64,000 bases of DNA from Ruminococcus flavefaciens (GCF_900108555.1 NZ_FNWV01000001.1:262973-326972), one strand, 5' to 3'. Shown: positions 33,509-42,610, counted from the stretch's first letter. Notes: a model not told the origin generated them from the letters alone. Numbers and translations: made by a program.

Positions 33509-34456
33509 TTATTTCTCTCCTGTGGTTTTCAGATAACCATATATAGCCACTCCTGCTGCGTTGTCGCATGAGAACTGCGGCTGCGCAAAGCTTGCAGTCG
33601 GAAATCGGGAAATTATCCTGTCGCGGATAATAACATCCGACATTACTCCGCCTGCAAATACAAGGGGAAGCTCTCCGTATTCGCTGACAGCATGGGCTGT
33701 CATGGCAATAATCGTCTCGGCAATGAAGTCAAGACAGTATTTCGCTATATTTTCGGGACTTTCACCGCTGTCAAGCATATCGCCGCACTTGTTCTCAACT
33801 CCCGAAAGACAGCAGCTGCCGTTTTTCAGTACAGCCTTTACCTTGAAGTGCTTGTTTGCGTTCATGGCAAGCTTTTCAAGCTCTGCTCCGCAGGGAAATT
33901 TAATTCCCAGCATTACGCCTGTACGATCTACAGCCTGTCCTGCTTTAAGGTCGAGAGATGTGCCTATCTCGGTTATTTTCAGCACAGTTTCTTCATCAGG
34001 CTCGCAGAGCAGGCAGTCGGTAGTTCCGCCGCTTACGTGAAAGGCTATGAAACGCTCATTCACAAGGTCGAGCCTGTCCGCAGAATACAGGGCAGCAAGT
34101 ATATGTCCGATCTGATGCGAGGTGGTGAAAAGCTTTGCTCCCACTGCTGCCGCATATGAACGGGCAAAGCCCTCTCCGCAGAGAAAGCAGGGCATATAAG
34201 AACCCTCGATATTTCGCGGTCTGGCAGAAGCTGTCACAACCTTAGGAGCTGCAAGCTCATTCTCGCCGAAAAGCTGCTCCAGCATATCGGGAAGCTGTTT
34301 AGTATGGTGGAAAACTGCATCGCTCTGTCTGAGTCCAAGCTCTCCCTCTTTTACGGGAAGAAGCTTTTTACACTGATATACCTTGTTCTCCTCGCTGACA
34401 TATACTGCCGCAGAGGTGGTATAATTACTGGTATCGACTCCGAGAAACTCAGGCAT
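33509..34456 (-). CDS. TsaD/Kae1 paralogue (peptidase M22-like)
   Basis: 315 aa of the ASKHA-fold Kae1/TsaD family. Metal-ligand histidines His114 and His118 in TTSHQIGH, HVSGGTTDCLL phosphate loop and FAGGVMSDVIIRDRI are present. It is shorter than the canonical t6A enzyme TsaD and the N-terminus (GVDTSNYTTSAAVYV) differs from the usual GIETSCDET, which points to the clostridial paralogue found between nusB and xseA rather than the housekeeping TsaD. Function unknown. Overlaps nusB by 8 bases. Confidence 0.8.
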   Translation of the reverse strand: MPEFLGVDTSNYTTSAAVYVSEENKVYQCKKLLPVKEGELGLRQSDAVFHHTKQLPDMLEQLFGENELAAPKVVTASARPRNIEGSYMPCFLCGEGFARSYAAAVGAKLFTTSHQIGHILAALYSADRLDLVNERFIAFHVSGGTTDCLLCEPDEETVLKITEIGTSLDLKAGQAVDRTGVMLGIKFPCGAELEKLAMNANKHFKVKAVLKNGSCCLSGVENKCGDMLDSGESPENIAKYCLDFIAETIIAMTAHAVSEYGELPLVFAGGVMSDVIIRDRIISRFPTASFAQPQFSCDNAAGVAIYGYLKTTGEK

Positions 34457-34865
34457 CTGCTTTTTCTTCCTTCTGCTCGTCTCGTGAGAATGCTCCGAGA
34501 ACTCCGTTGATAAATGCTGTATCCTCCTGATATGTATACATCATTGAAAGCTTTATTGCTTCGCTTATTGCTGCGTTCATAGGAGTATTGTCGTCATACA
34601 GCGACTCATACATAGCTATGCGCAGGATAGCAAGATTGAGCTTTGATATTCTTGATACGCTTCTTGATTTGCTGTATTTTGAGATGATGCCGTCAAGCTC
34701 TTCTGCGTGAGCAAGAGTGCCCTCAACTATCTTCTTGACTTCATCGTTTACAGTTATCTCGTCGATCTCCTCTGCTATCTCGTAAAGCTCATTTATATTA
34801 TCATCGCGCAGAAGCTGCTCAAATACCAGCTTGAATGCGCTGTCTCTTATTTCACGCCTTGTCAT
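34449..34865 (-). CDS. nusB: transcription antitermination factor NusB
   Basis: 138-aa all-helical RNA-binding protein of the rRNA antitermination complex. Start MTRREIRDSAFKLVFEQLL and ILRIAMYESLYDDNTPMNAAISEAIKL are family hallmarks. Precedes the TsaD paralogue, which overlaps it. Confidence 0.93.
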   Translation of the reverse strand: MTRREIRDSAFKLVFEQLLRDDNINELYEIAEEIDEITVNDEVKKIVEGTLAHAEELDGIISKYSKSRSVSRISKLNLAILRIAMYESLYDDNTPMNAAISEAIKLSMMYTYQEDTAFINGVLGAFSRDEQKEEKADA

Positions 34866-34876
34866 TTGTACACTCC

Positions 34877-35320
34877 TTATTTTTCATCTAAAACGCGGTA
34901 CATGAATATCATTCCCTCGTTTCCTTCAAATCCGTTTTTTATGTAAAACTTCTCGCTGGGATAGCCCTTAGTTGTCATCAGTGCCATTGCAACGACTCCC
35001 TCTTTTACAAGTTCGTCCTTTGCATATCCTATGACTGATGTGCCTATGCCGCTTCTGTGAAGCTGGGGCAATACGCAGAATTCATCTATAACGTATTCAC
35101 GTCCGTGAAGATAAGTAAGCTTTCTGCCGCATAATATCGCCTGTATACAGCCCTTATCCTCATATACATACCCTATGGACTGAGGTGCGGACATAAGCTC
35201 ATTTATCCTTTTACGTGACAATTCATCAGACCATGCCTCGTTCCACGGCGGTGCAGCAAATGCTGCTGTGAATACTGCCGCAGCTTCCTCAAGGTCATCT
35301 GCTCTGTATCGGCGTATCAT
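34877..35320 (-). CDS. GNAT-family N-acetyltransferase
   Basis: 147 aa; VIDEFCVLPQLHRSGIGTSVI is the acetyl-CoA motif A and KFYIKNGFEGNEG motif B. Substrate unknown. Its ATG overlaps the stop of the Asp23 gene by 4 bases, so it is part of the nusB-proximal operon. Not related closely to the GNAT at 16895. Confidence 0.82.
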   Translation of the reverse strand: MIRRYRADDLEEAAAVFTAAFAAPPWNEAWSDELSRKRINELMSAPQSIGYVYEDKGCIQAILCGRKLTYLHGREYVIDEFCVLPQLHRSGIGTSVIGYAKDELVKEGVVAMALMTTKGYPSEKFYIKNGFEGNEGMIFMYRVLDEK

Positions 35321-35658
35321 TCAAATACTACTCCGCTTACTGTTACGTTTACTCTTGCCACAGGAACTCCTGTCATATTCTGCACGTTTTCCTTTACAGC
35401 AGTCTGTACTTCCTGAGCTACATTGCAGGCTTTTTCGCCGCTCTTTACAACTATCTTCATGTCAATGGCAGCTACATCGCCCATCATACTTATTTTAATA
35501 GGTCCGTTTCTTCTGAGCTTGCTCATTTTGCCAATTTCACCGCCAAGACTTGCAACTCCGTTTACATCAAGAGCTGCAAGCTTAGCTATGGCTATTATTA
35601 CATCTTCGGATATTTTCAATCTGCTTGATGCCGCAGGCTTCATCTCTTCAACTTCCAT
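35317..35658 (-). CDS. Asp23/Gls24 family envelope-stress protein
   Basis: 113 aa with the DUF322 pattern LKISEDVIIAIAKLAALDVNGVASLGG and VVKSGEKACNVAQEVQTAVKENVQNMTG. These small alkaline-shock proteins associate with the cell envelope; the copy beside nusB is conserved in clostridia. First gene of its operon, behind a good promoter. Confidence 0.9.
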   Translation of the reverse strand: MEVEEMKPAASSRLKISEDVIIAIAKLAALDVNGVASLGGEIGKMSKLRRNGPIKISMMGDVAAIDMKIVVKSGEKACNVAQEVQTAVKENVQNMTGVPVARVNVTVSGVVFE

Positions 35659-35728
35659 ACTGAACCTCCGTTTACGTATATTTAAGTGTAAATTTTAATC
35701 AAAAGTTTGTTTACACCTACACTATTCT

Positions 35729-35757
35729 ATTATAACATATAATTCAAGAAATAGCAA
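35729..35757 (-). promoter_or_regulatory. sigma-A promoter of the Asp23-to-recN operon
   Basis: TTGCTA, 17-base spacer, TATAAT on the minus strand, about 60 bases upstream of the Asp23 ATG. It follows the spoIIIA operon and would drive the housekeeping block. Confidence 0.7.
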
Positions 35758-35805
35758 CATACGCAGAGAAAAATTTACTTTATAATGTATTATGATTTAC
35801 TACGC

Positions 35806-36354
35806 TTATTTAACTTCAAATATCCTGATATTTTCAGCAGGAACTTCCGTTTCACCGAGGATTATCTCCTTTATGGAAGCCGCCTGTGCCTTGTCAAGTC
35901 CCTCGGTCTTTACCACTACCTTAGCTGTCTCGCCGTCAAGATATGCCACACAGTCCTGAAATCCCTGTGCTTTTACGAGAGATTCTATAGTCCCCTCGCT
36001 CTCTATGAGCTTCGATACTTCAACAGCATCAAGTGCATTAACTACCATTTCATTCTCAGTAATATCCCCTCCGCCGATTATGGACTGCAAGGTCTGTACT
36101 GCTTCGTCACGGTCATTCATCTTGTCAAGCCGTGCCTGTGCAAAATAGTCACCTGCTGTCCCCTCAGCCGCGGCGTTCACAAACTCGGTCTGACCATAAT
36201 TTATGGTCTCGCTCTGCTTTGTCATTGTCATTTTATCTTCTTTCATCATGTCAGGCGATGCTGTATAGTTTATGTAGACCGCTACTGCAAGCATGAGTGT
36301 AAGACAGGTCATTATGATCTGCTTTTTTCCTATAATAAGTGATGGCTTTTTCAT
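35806..36354 (-). CDS. spoIIIAH: stage III sporulation protein AH
   Basis: Mother-cell membrane protein whose extracellular domain meets forespore SpoIIQ to form the feeding-tube channel. 182 aa: one membrane helix (about residues 13-31, IIMTCLTLMLAVAVYINYT) and a soluble domain with DYFAQARLDKMNDRDEAV typical of SpoIIIAH. Last gene of the operon. Confidence 0.9.
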   Translation of the reverse strand: MKKPSLIIGKKQIIMTCLTLMLAVAVYINYTASPDMMKEDKMTMTKQSETINYGQTEFVNAAAEGTAGDYFAQARLDKMNDRDEAVQTLQSIIGGGDITENEMVVNALDAVEVSKLIESEGTIESLVKAQGFQDCVAYLDGETAKVVVKTEGLDKAQAASIKEIILGETEVPAENIRIFEVK

Positions 36355-36369
36355 TACCGTTCTCTCCTT

Positions 36370-36897
36370 TTATCTGAGTTTTGTTACGTATATTCTCGAT
36401 GTTGGTATATCAAGGGCTGCTGATACTGCCTTATATATGCTTTCGCGTACCTGCGCACCTCCTCCGCCCTCACAAGCTACTACCGCTCCCGTTATCTCGG
36501 GCGATCTGACTGTTTCCACAAGCGCGTTCTTCTCGCTCCCCCCTCCTACTATAACATATCTCTCTTCCTCCTCCGTTTTATTATCACCGTGGCTGTACCG
36601 CCCCTCAGTTGCATAAACGTAGCGTTCATCACTCCCTACTGTAAGATATACCCTCACTTCTCCTGCACCTTCGATCTCCGAAAGAAAGACTTCGAGCCGT
36701 TTTTCTGTATCATTGCAGTATTTTTCAGTATCAACTGCACCAACGCATCTGTCAGATACATCTTTCTTTTTGGAAGCATCATCAGGCAGGAGCGAGGATA
36801 TCATTATCAGCAGCAGTCCGCCAATTCCGCATATGGTCATAAATACAGCCCATTTCCTGCCTTTTATAAGTTCCCTGAGCTTTTCAGCTATTTCCAT
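36370..36897 (-). CDS. spoIIIAG: stage III sporulation protein AG
   Basis: 175 aa with one membrane helix (about residues 16-36) and a secretin-like ring-building domain containing VRVYLTVGSDERYVYATEG and VVACEGGGGAQVRESIYKAV. Forms the large ring of the SpoIIIA-SpoIIQ channel. Overlaps spoIIIAF by 14 bases. Confidence 0.9.
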   Translation of the reverse strand: MEIAEKLRELIKGRKWAVFMTICGIGGLLLIMISSLLPDDASKKKDVSDRCVGAVDTEKYCNDTEKRLEVFLSEIEGAGEVRVYLTVGSDERYVYATEGRYSHGDNKTEEEERYVIVGGGSEKNALVETVRSPEITGAVVACEGGGGAQVRESIYKAVSAALDIPTSRIYVTKLR

Positions 36898-37345
36898 TTA
36901 CGACCTCCGTTTCTTGTCCGAGACTGCAGCATATTATTTCGGCTGCTTTTTCAAAATCAGCCGTTCTGATAATGACTCTATTAATAGATATGCCACTTTC
37001 TTCTGAAATATTAACCTCTGTCACAATGTCATCAACTGTTATTCCTGCTGCACTCAGCTGTGAAAGAAGTATATCCGAGATATTTGAAGCAGTCTGTTCA
37101 ACTACGGCATTGTCATATGCTTCTGTTGAAAAGCTGAACTCATTGCTGTCAAATATGCTTAGGTCGGGAAGTTCAATCTGTTTAATGCCGCCGAATATAA
37201 ATCCTGCAACAACTATTGCAAATACAAGCCTGTACACAAATTCAGCCTGCGAACGCAGCCTTGTCCCCTCAGTAAGATGACTAATTATGCATATGCCTGC
37301 TGCTGTAACACAGACAGCTCTTACAGCTGTTGTTATATCTTCCAT
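36884..37345 (-). CDS. spoIIIAF: stage III sporulation protein AF
   Basis: 153 aa with two N-terminal membrane helices (about residues 5-20 and 36-54) and a soluble ring-building-motif domain. Identification rests on the position between AE and AG and the topology. The start MEDITTAVRAVCVTAAG is followed by an LVFAIVVAGFIFGG helix. Confidence 0.88.
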   Translation of the reverse strand: MEDITTAVRAVCVTAAGICIISHLTEGTRLRSQAEFVYRLVFAIVVAGFIFGGIKQIELPDLSIFDSNEFSFSTEAYDNAVVEQTASNISDILLSQLSAAGITVDDIVTEVNISEESGISINRVIIRTADFEKAAEIICCSLGQETEVVNGNS

Positions 37346-37349
37346 GTTC

Positions 37350-38441
37350 TCACCCCGCAGTCTGCATCAGTATAGCTGTACACAGAACAAACATCATTCC
37401 ATAACAGATAAGCACTGTCTGAGCTATGGCAAGTCCGCTGTCAAGTGACTTCAATACCGCACTCATGTGCTCCTCACCAAACATATCCGCAGCCGCAGAA
37501 GCAGTCCATATCACTGCCCTGTATATTAGAATATGCAGAACAGGCGGAAGTATCATAAGTATTATCACTAAGCAGCCCCCTGTACCAACTGTTCCGCGAA
37601 GTATATCGAAGCTGCTCCTTACTGTAGCATATGCATCGGATACTGCTCCGCCAACTACTGGCACAAGCCCCGATATAAGGAAACGCGCCGTTTTTGTAGC
37701 AGCTCCGTCCGCCTTGGCTGCAAGTGTACATTTCAGCGTGAGAAAACCTGTAAACATTGTCATCGAAACTGTAAGCACCCATGTGATAAGCTTTTTCATT
37801 AGCTGTACTGCTCCGCCGAAATTGTTTTTTGAAACTGCGCCTCCTGTTACCGAAAGCATGGTGACTGCGCTCAGTATCGGCATGAGCATACCGCTTACAA
37901 GCTGCACTATAAACTCTGAACCTGCAAGGAGCATTATATCGTATACTCCTGCGCTGCCTATATTGCCGCAGGCGGCTGTTATACCCGAAAATACAGGTAT
38001 GTACACTGCAATAAAACTACCGCAGAGCCTTACGCTCTCTATCGTCTGTGTAAAGACTTCAAAAAGAGGCGGTGCTATAACCGTAACAGCTGTAATTACA
38101 CAGACTGAGCTGTATATCTTTTCTGAATTTCCTAAAATACTGCCGCCGAAGCTCTTTAAAACAGATGTTATGACGATAATCAGAAGCATAGTTCCAAGAA
38201 GCCGCAGCGGTGCTCCGCAAATCTCGGCAGTCCTTTTCGTAATTTCGCCCACAAGACCGCTGAAGGATATGCCGCTCAGTTCATCAGTGCTGTAGCTTAT
38301 ATCGTTATCCTGCAAGACCTCATCAAACTGTGATAAAAATTCGTTCTGTGAAGAAGCTGTATCTTCTGCATGAGCTGCTACAGGCACAAAAAAAGCAATG
38401 AGCAATATAGTTATAAGCAATGCTGTTAAAAACTTCTTCAT
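37350..38441 (-). CDS. spoIIIAE: stage III sporulation protein AE
   Basis: 363-aa polytopic membrane protein with a signal peptide (first 25 residues, ending AHA) and about six to eight helices; FSGLVGEITKRTAEIC and GGAVSDAYATVRSSFDILRGTVG are characteristic. Forms part of the channel base. 4 bases downstream of spoIIIAF's start region in operon order, after spoIIIAD. Confidence 0.92.
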   Translation of the reverse strand: MKKFLTALLITILLIAFFVPVAAHAEDTASSQNEFLSQFDEVLQDNDISYSTDELSGISFSGLVGEITKRTAEICGAPLRLLGTMLLIIVITSVLKSFGGSILGNSEKIYSSVCVITAVTVIAPPLFEVFTQTIESVRLCGSFIAVYIPVFSGITAACGNIGSAGVYDIMLLAGSEFIVQLVSGMLMPILSAVTMLSVTGGAVSKNNFGGAVQLMKKLITWVLTVSMTMFTGFLTLKCTLAAKADGAATKTARFLISGLVPVVGGAVSDAYATVRSSFDILRGTVGTGGCLVIILMILPPVLHILIYRAVIWTASAAADMFGEEHMSAVLKSLDSGLAIAQTVLICYGMMFVLCTAILMQTAG

Positions 38442-38442
38442 G

Positions 38443-38838
38443 TCAGACCTTAATAAGCTTGTCTATCAATTGGACAAAGCTGTTCATAAGCGGCAGACTA
38501 AGTACTATTATTGCAGCCCTGCCGCAAAGCTCCGCCGCTGACGCTATGGCACCCTCGCCGCTGTCACGGCAGAGTTCGGCTGAAATATGTGTTATACAGC
38601 ATATTGCAAGCACCTTGAATACTATTGATATACAGCTCTCGGATATACCTGCCGTCTCAAATATACTTCTGATCTCATCAATTGTCTCACCGAGAAATGT
38701 CATAAAAAATGCAATCACCAACACGCTGACTACTATTGATATCAACATTGACTGTTCGGAGCAATATTGTTTTAAGATCATAGCAATCAATGCTCCCACA
38801 ACGCAAAATGCTCCAACTGAAAAACAATTGTCTACCAT
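38443..38838 (-). CDS. spoIIIAD: stage III sporulation protein AD
   Basis: 131 aa with four hydrophobic helices, starting MVDNCFSVGAFCVVGALIAM and containing CITHISAELCRDSGEGAIAS, the conserved loop of the family. Overlaps spoIIIAC by 7 bases. Confidence 0.92.
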   Translation of the reverse strand: MVDNCFSVGAFCVVGALIAMILKQYCSEQSMLISIVVSVLVIAFFMTFLGETIDEIRSIFETAGISESCISIVFKVLAICCITHISAELCRDSGEGAIASAAELCGRAAIIVLSLPLMNSFVQLIDKLIKV

Positions 38839-39029
38839 AAGCCGAACACCGTCTTTACTTTGTCGAAAAGATCACCTATCTCGTCAACGATGACCACAAG
38901 GACTACGATAAGTCCTGCAAGAGTCGTCATCATTGCCTGTTCCTCACGCTCCGCTCGTTTCAGTACAAGATTGAGCACCGCTACGATTATGCCTGTGCCT
39001 GCTATTTTAAATATCAGATCAATTTTCAT
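38832..39029 (-). CDS. spoIIIAC: stage III sporulation protein AC
   Basis: 65-aa two-helix membrane protein (MKIDLIFKIAGTGIIVAVLN and LAGLIVVLVVIVDEIGDLFD), the usual size of SpoIIIAC. Overlaps both neighbours by a few bases. Confidence 0.92.
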   Translation of the reverse strand: MKIDLIFKIAGTGIIVAVLNLVLKRAEREEQAMMTTLAGLIVVLVVIVDEIGDLFDKVKTVFGLW

Positions 39030-39529
39030 ATTATCATTATCCCTATGGCTGCGCCCGAAAGCACTCCAACACTCCTGTAAAGCTTCCCTTTTCGGTCGTA
39101 TTCTCCCTGTCTCTTTTTATACAGCTGCTCGACCCTTGTGCGGATATCGTCTATGCCTCTAAGCTGCCCCTCCGCATCTGTAGTTCCGAGGATACTGCCG
39201 AGGGAAAGCATGATATCGAGCTCCTCATTATCGAAACAGCTTAGTTTGAGAAAAGACTCCGACCACTGTTCGCGGAAATCAGTCTCGTAACTGTAGCACT
39301 CGGGTAAGCTTTCAAAGGAGATATCCATTTTTAGTTTTTCACTTTTCAGCCGTCTGACTATGCTGTATACATCACTGTTTTTTGAACGTATCTCCGACTC
39401 GCATATGTTCAGTATCCTTTCTGCTGACCTGCAAAAATCCACTCCCTTTTTAAGTCTGTCTGCCATACTAAATCCGCAGAACATTCCGCCAAGTATGAAA
39501 AGAAATCCTGCACTTAGCTTAATCCACAT
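39026..39529 (-). CDS. spoIIIAB: stage III sporulation protein AB
   Basis: 167 aa. N-terminal membrane helix (about residues 5-22), helical central part and a second C-terminal helix, resembling the GspF-like fold. Overlaps spoIIIAA by 11 bases and spoIIIAC by 4. Confidence 0.9.
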   Translation of the reverse strand: MWIKLSAGFLFILGGMFCGFSMADRLKKGVDFCRSAERILNICESEIRSKNSDVYSIVRRLKSEKLKMDISFESLPECYSYETDFREQWSESFLKLSCFDNEELDIMLSLGSILGTTDAEGQLRGIDDIRTRVEQLYKKRQGEYDRKGKLYRSVGVLSGAAIGIMII

Positions 39530-40436
39530 TTTTAAGCCTCCTTATCTCCCTGACTTCTCCGGGTGAGCTTGAACCAGTCAGGAAAACCGCTGCATCAAAC
39601 TTGCCTTTTTCGAGCAGATAGTTTATCTCCTTTCTCCTGCAAAGATCGCTGTAATTCACACCATGAGCTGTTACAACAAACTTTACTCCGCAGCCTATAC
39701 CGTCAAGTATTGCTTCTGCGTCATTCTGTGAGGCTATCTCATCGCAGAAGATCACATCGGGCGAAAGAGTTCTAATAGCAGCCATGATACCTGCCGAGCG
39801 CGCACTTCCGCTTATAACATCGGTCAGACAGCCAATATCATTCTGCGGTACACCGCCTGCAAGACATGATATCTCATTACGCTCGTCTATCAGCGTGACC
39901 TTGCGAAAGCTTCCCGTAAGTCGGCAAAGTTCACGAAGCACTGTAGTTTTACCCGAGCTTACTCCGCCGCATATGATAACGTTCTTTCCGTAGGTTTTGG
40001 AAAAAACATCGTCTGCACAGCCTTTTATGCACCTTGATATCCTGAAATTGACCGATGCAAAATCAGTAAGTATAGGCGTTTCATTTGTTGAATATGTACC
40101 CGAAACTCCCACACGCACTCCGTTTTCAACTACGAAAAAACCTTCTCTCAGCTGCTTCACACAACTGTGCATTGAGTAATGACAAAGCCTGTCGATAACT
40201 TCACGGATCTGAACTCCGCTGACATTAAATGTATTTTCTGTCATCATTTCCGATAGCTCTCCGCTCTGACTTAAATAGCATATCTTGTCCGCATAGACAA
40301 GATATACAGGTCCGCCTGCCCGAAGTCTTATCTCCATTACATTTTCGAGTTTCTCGTACGGTATCGCTTTGATATTCTCTCTAATCTTTTCGGGTAAATA
40401 ATTCATTACGGTTTCAATGCTTGTACTCCCGTGCAT
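39519..40436 (-). CDS. spoIIIAA: stage III sporulation protein AA (ATPase)
   Basis: 305-aa secretion-type ATPase energising the SpoIIIA channel. Walker A in IICGGVSSGKTTVLREL, LIDERNEISCL, and Walker B DVIFCDEIAS are intact. AAGGAG lies 8 bases before the ATG at 40436. First gene of the operon; in Bacillus the operon is controlled by sigma-E, but I could not assign a convincing sigma-E promoter in the 60 bases upstream. Confidence 0.93.
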   Translation of the reverse strand: MHGSTSIETVMNYLPEKIRENIKAIPYEKLENVMEIRLRAGGPVYLVYADKICYLSQSGELSEMMTENTFNVSGVQIREVIDRLCHYSMHSCVKQLREGFFVVENGVRVGVSGTYSTNETPILTDFASVNFRISRCIKGCADDVFSKTYGKNVIICGGVSSGKTTVLRELCRLTGSFRKVTLIDERNEISCLAGGVPQNDIGCLTDVISGSARSAGIMAAIRTLSPDVIFCDEIASQNDAEAILDGIGCGVKFVVTAHGVNYSDLCRRKEINYLLEKGKFDAAVFLTGSSSPGEVREIRRLKNVD

Positions 40437-40495
40437 TTCATCATCTCCTTTTACTTAATCTTATTCACCGACGTATATCTTTATGCATAAAAAAA

Positions 40496-40512
40496 GGACG
40501 CTCAATGCGTCC
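40496..40512 (-). terminator. second terminator after the ABC uptake operon
   Basis: GGACGC/GCGTCC stem with a T7 run on the minus strand, just upstream of spoIIIAA; works in tandem with the stem at 40521-40542. Confidence 0.75.
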
Positions 40513-40520
40513 ATAAAAAA

Positions 40521-40542
40521 ACAGCACACCGAAGTGTGCTGT
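40521..40542 (-). terminator. first terminator after the ABC uptake operon
   Basis: ACAGCACAC and GTGTGCTGT with a TTCG loop on the minus strand, followed by T7. Lies 12 bases beyond the permease stop. Confidence 0.9.
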
Positions 40543-40553
40543 GATTTTTATTA

Positions 40554-41453
40554 TTATTCCTTTACGCCACCAAGAGCTACACCGGCAATGATGAATCTTG
40601 AGAGAAGTACGTATGCAATAATGATAGGAATAATTGAAAGTGCAATTGCAAGATAGATAGCACCATAGTCATTGAACTTATCTGATGACTGAAGAGCGGC
40701 AACCATCATTGGAAGTGTCTTCTTGCTGAGCTTAACATTGATAAGGATCATGTTAGGTGTGTAGAAGTTGTTCCAGCTTGCGATGAAAGCGAAGATAGCC
40801 TGTACAGCTATAGCCGGCTTCATCATAGGGATTGCAATTGATAAGAATGTTCTGAACTCGCTGCATCCGTCAATTCGAGCTGCTTCAACAATGTCCAGCG
40901 GGAATGACGACTTCATGTAGGAACGCATGAAGTATACGACCGCAGGTGCTGCAATAGCAGGAATAATGAGCGGCCAGTATGTATTTGTAAGATGCATATC
41001 AGACATGAATGATACGAAACCTGCTGATGTTACCTGCATAGGTACCATCATTACAAGGAGGATAACTGAGTAAGAGATCTCCTTGAGTTTGAAATCGTAT
41101 ACATGGATACCGTAAGCTGTAAGAGCTGAGAAGAAAACTGTAAGGAAAGTAGCACAAACAGTGATTATCAAGCTGTTCTTATAACCGTAAAGAGCGTTAT
41201 ATGAGAGCTTGAAGTTCTGGTCTGTTACGATCTTATGGAAGTTTGCCTTCAGGTTAGAGCCAGGTATGAATGAAAGACCGTTTGCGATCTCAGAATGCTC
41301 ACGAGTAGCATTTATAATAAGTATGTATATCGGGAGCAGACAGATGATAGTAAGTATAACGAACCAAACGACCAATATAGTTGACTTTAATTTGATCTTA
41401 AAGCTGTAGTTGTCCTTTGCCTTACCGTAAACTGATTTCATATTTGTACTCAT
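40554..41453 (-). CDS. carbohydrate ABC transporter permease (MalG type)
   Basis: 299 aa with six predicted membrane helices and the ATPase-contact EAA loop EAARIDGCSEFRTFLSIAIP. Inner-membrane half of a sugar importer of the CUT1 class. Its ATGA overlaps the stop of the other permease. No ATPase gene is present; CUT1 systems in Firmicutes often share an MsmK-like ATPase encoded elsewhere. Confidence 0.92.
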   Translation of the reverse strand: MSTNMKSVYGKAKDNYSFKIKLKSTILVVWFVILTIICLLPIYILIINATREHSEIANGLSFIPGSNLKANFHKIVTDQNFKLSYNALYGYKNSLIITVCATFLTVFFSALTAYGIHVYDFKLKEISYSVILLVMMVPMQVTSAGFVSFMSDMHLTNTYWPLIIPAIAAPAVVYFMRSYMKSSFPLDIVEAARIDGCSEFRTFLSIAIPMMKPAIAVQAIFAFIASWNNFYTPNMILINVKLSKKTLPMMVAALQSSDKFNDYGAIYLAIALSIIPIIIAYVLLSRFIIAGVALGGVKE

Positions 41454-42502
41454 ATGCTGATCCCTCCAAACTGCTTGCTTTCTCTCTTAGCCTGCTGAGC
41501 GATCTTTTTACGCTGCTTCTTCTTAGCGATCTCATCCTTATCACGAGTAATGTAGAATGCGATAAGTCCGAGTGCAAGAGTAATGAAGAAGAGGAGTACT
41601 GATGCAGCACCTGCATAGCCCATCTTGTTATTATCAGCCTGAGCATGGAAGTACTGGAAGATCATTACAGCCATAGTTCTGAGGTGTTCCTTTGGAGTAA
41701 CTGAATTCGTGTAAAGGAAAGGAATATCAAACATCTGGAGACCACCGATCATAGATGTGATAAGTGTATATGCCATGATAGGTGTCAACAGAGGAAGAGT
41801 GATCTTTCTGAATACCTGTCCGGAGCTTGCACCATCGATGCTTGCAGCTTCAAACAGTGAAGGGTTGATACCCTGGATACCTGACATGAGCATGATCATG
41901 GTATTACCGAACCACATCCATGTCTGGATAAACATTACAACGCCGCGTGACTGCCATACACCGTCAATAAACTGTATGGACTCATAGTGCTCAGAAATCG
42001 GGTTTCTGTGTACTATACCCATCTTATTAAGGAGTAAGTTAATAGCACCCGGGTTTGTTTCTGACTGTCCGCAAAGCTGAAGGAAAAGTACAGCAACTGA
42101 TGCAGCTGTGATGATATTTGGAAGGTACATAACGATCTTAAAGAAGCCCTTTCCGGGTATCTTTAACTGCGCTTCTGTAAACCATACAGCCAGTGAAAGT
42201 GAAAGAGCGATCTGAGGAATAAAGTTACCAACCCAAAGTATAACTGTATTCTTCAGACAATTGAAGAAACTCTCATGGATAACTCTGACTTTACGAGTAC
42301 CGCCAAATAAGATGTCTTTGTAGTTTTGAAGTCCAACCCATTCCTGAATGGACTTACCATTGCCGTGGAAACTTACAATAAAGGTGTTAATCAACGGCCA
42401 TAACTGGAAAAAGAAATAAACAAGGAAAAAAGGTAATATAAAAATATAACCATACTTAGCGTAGCTAATAGACTTTATACGTCTCTGCGCGCCTGACGCC
42501 AT
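41450..42502 (-). CDS. carbohydrate ABC transporter permease (MalF type)
   Basis: About 350 aa. Six membrane helices and the EAA loop EAASIDGASSGQVFRKITLP; the C-terminus has a long basic tail (KKKQRKKIAQQAKRESKQFG). I start at the ATG at 42502, preceded by GAGAGGGTG; an in-frame ATG at 42544 lies in the stem-loop region upstream. Partner of the permease that follows. Confidence 0.92.
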   Translation of the reverse strand: MASGAQRRIKSISYAKYGYIFILPFFLVYFFFQLWPLINTFIVSFHGNGKSIQEWVGLQNYKDILFGGTRKVRVIHESFFNCLKNTVILWVGNFIPQIALSLSLAVWFTEAQLKIPGKGFFKIVMYLPNIITAASVAVLFLQLCGQSETNPGAINLLLNKMGIVHRNPISEHYESIQFIDGVWQSRGVVMFIQTWMWFGNTMIMLMSGIQGINPSLFEAASIDGASSGQVFRKITLPLLTPIMAYTLITSMIGGLQMFDIPFLYTNSVTPKEHLRTMAVMIFQYFHAQADNNKMGYAGAASVLLFFITLALGLIAFYITRDKDEIAKKKQRKKIAQQAKRESKQFGGISI

Positions 42503-42542
42503 AACACACACCCTCTCGGAATAATAGTATAAATAAATATAC

Positions 42543-42572
42543 ACCTACGGAATACATAAGTATTCCGTAGGT
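42543..42572 (-). promoter_or_regulatory. intercistronic stem-loop between binding protein and permease genes
   Basis: ACCTACGGAATA and TATTCCGTAGGT form a perfect 12-bp stem with a 6-base loop, 38 bases after the binding-protein stop. No strong T-run, so it may be a partial terminator or a 3' protective hairpin that lets the binding protein outnumber the permeases, a common pattern in such operons. Confidence 0.75.
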
Positions 42573-42610
42573 ATATTTATTACATTGTAAATAGTTCAGA
42601 CTATTTTAAA

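Noticed and set aside
37426-38295. 289-aa plus-strand ORF
   Set aside because: Antisense shadow of spoIIIAE without ribosome binding site or family similarity.
40437-40495. Sigma-E promoter of the spoIIIA operon
   Set aside because: No pair of elements with acceptable spacing was found by eye, although such control is expected from other spore formers.
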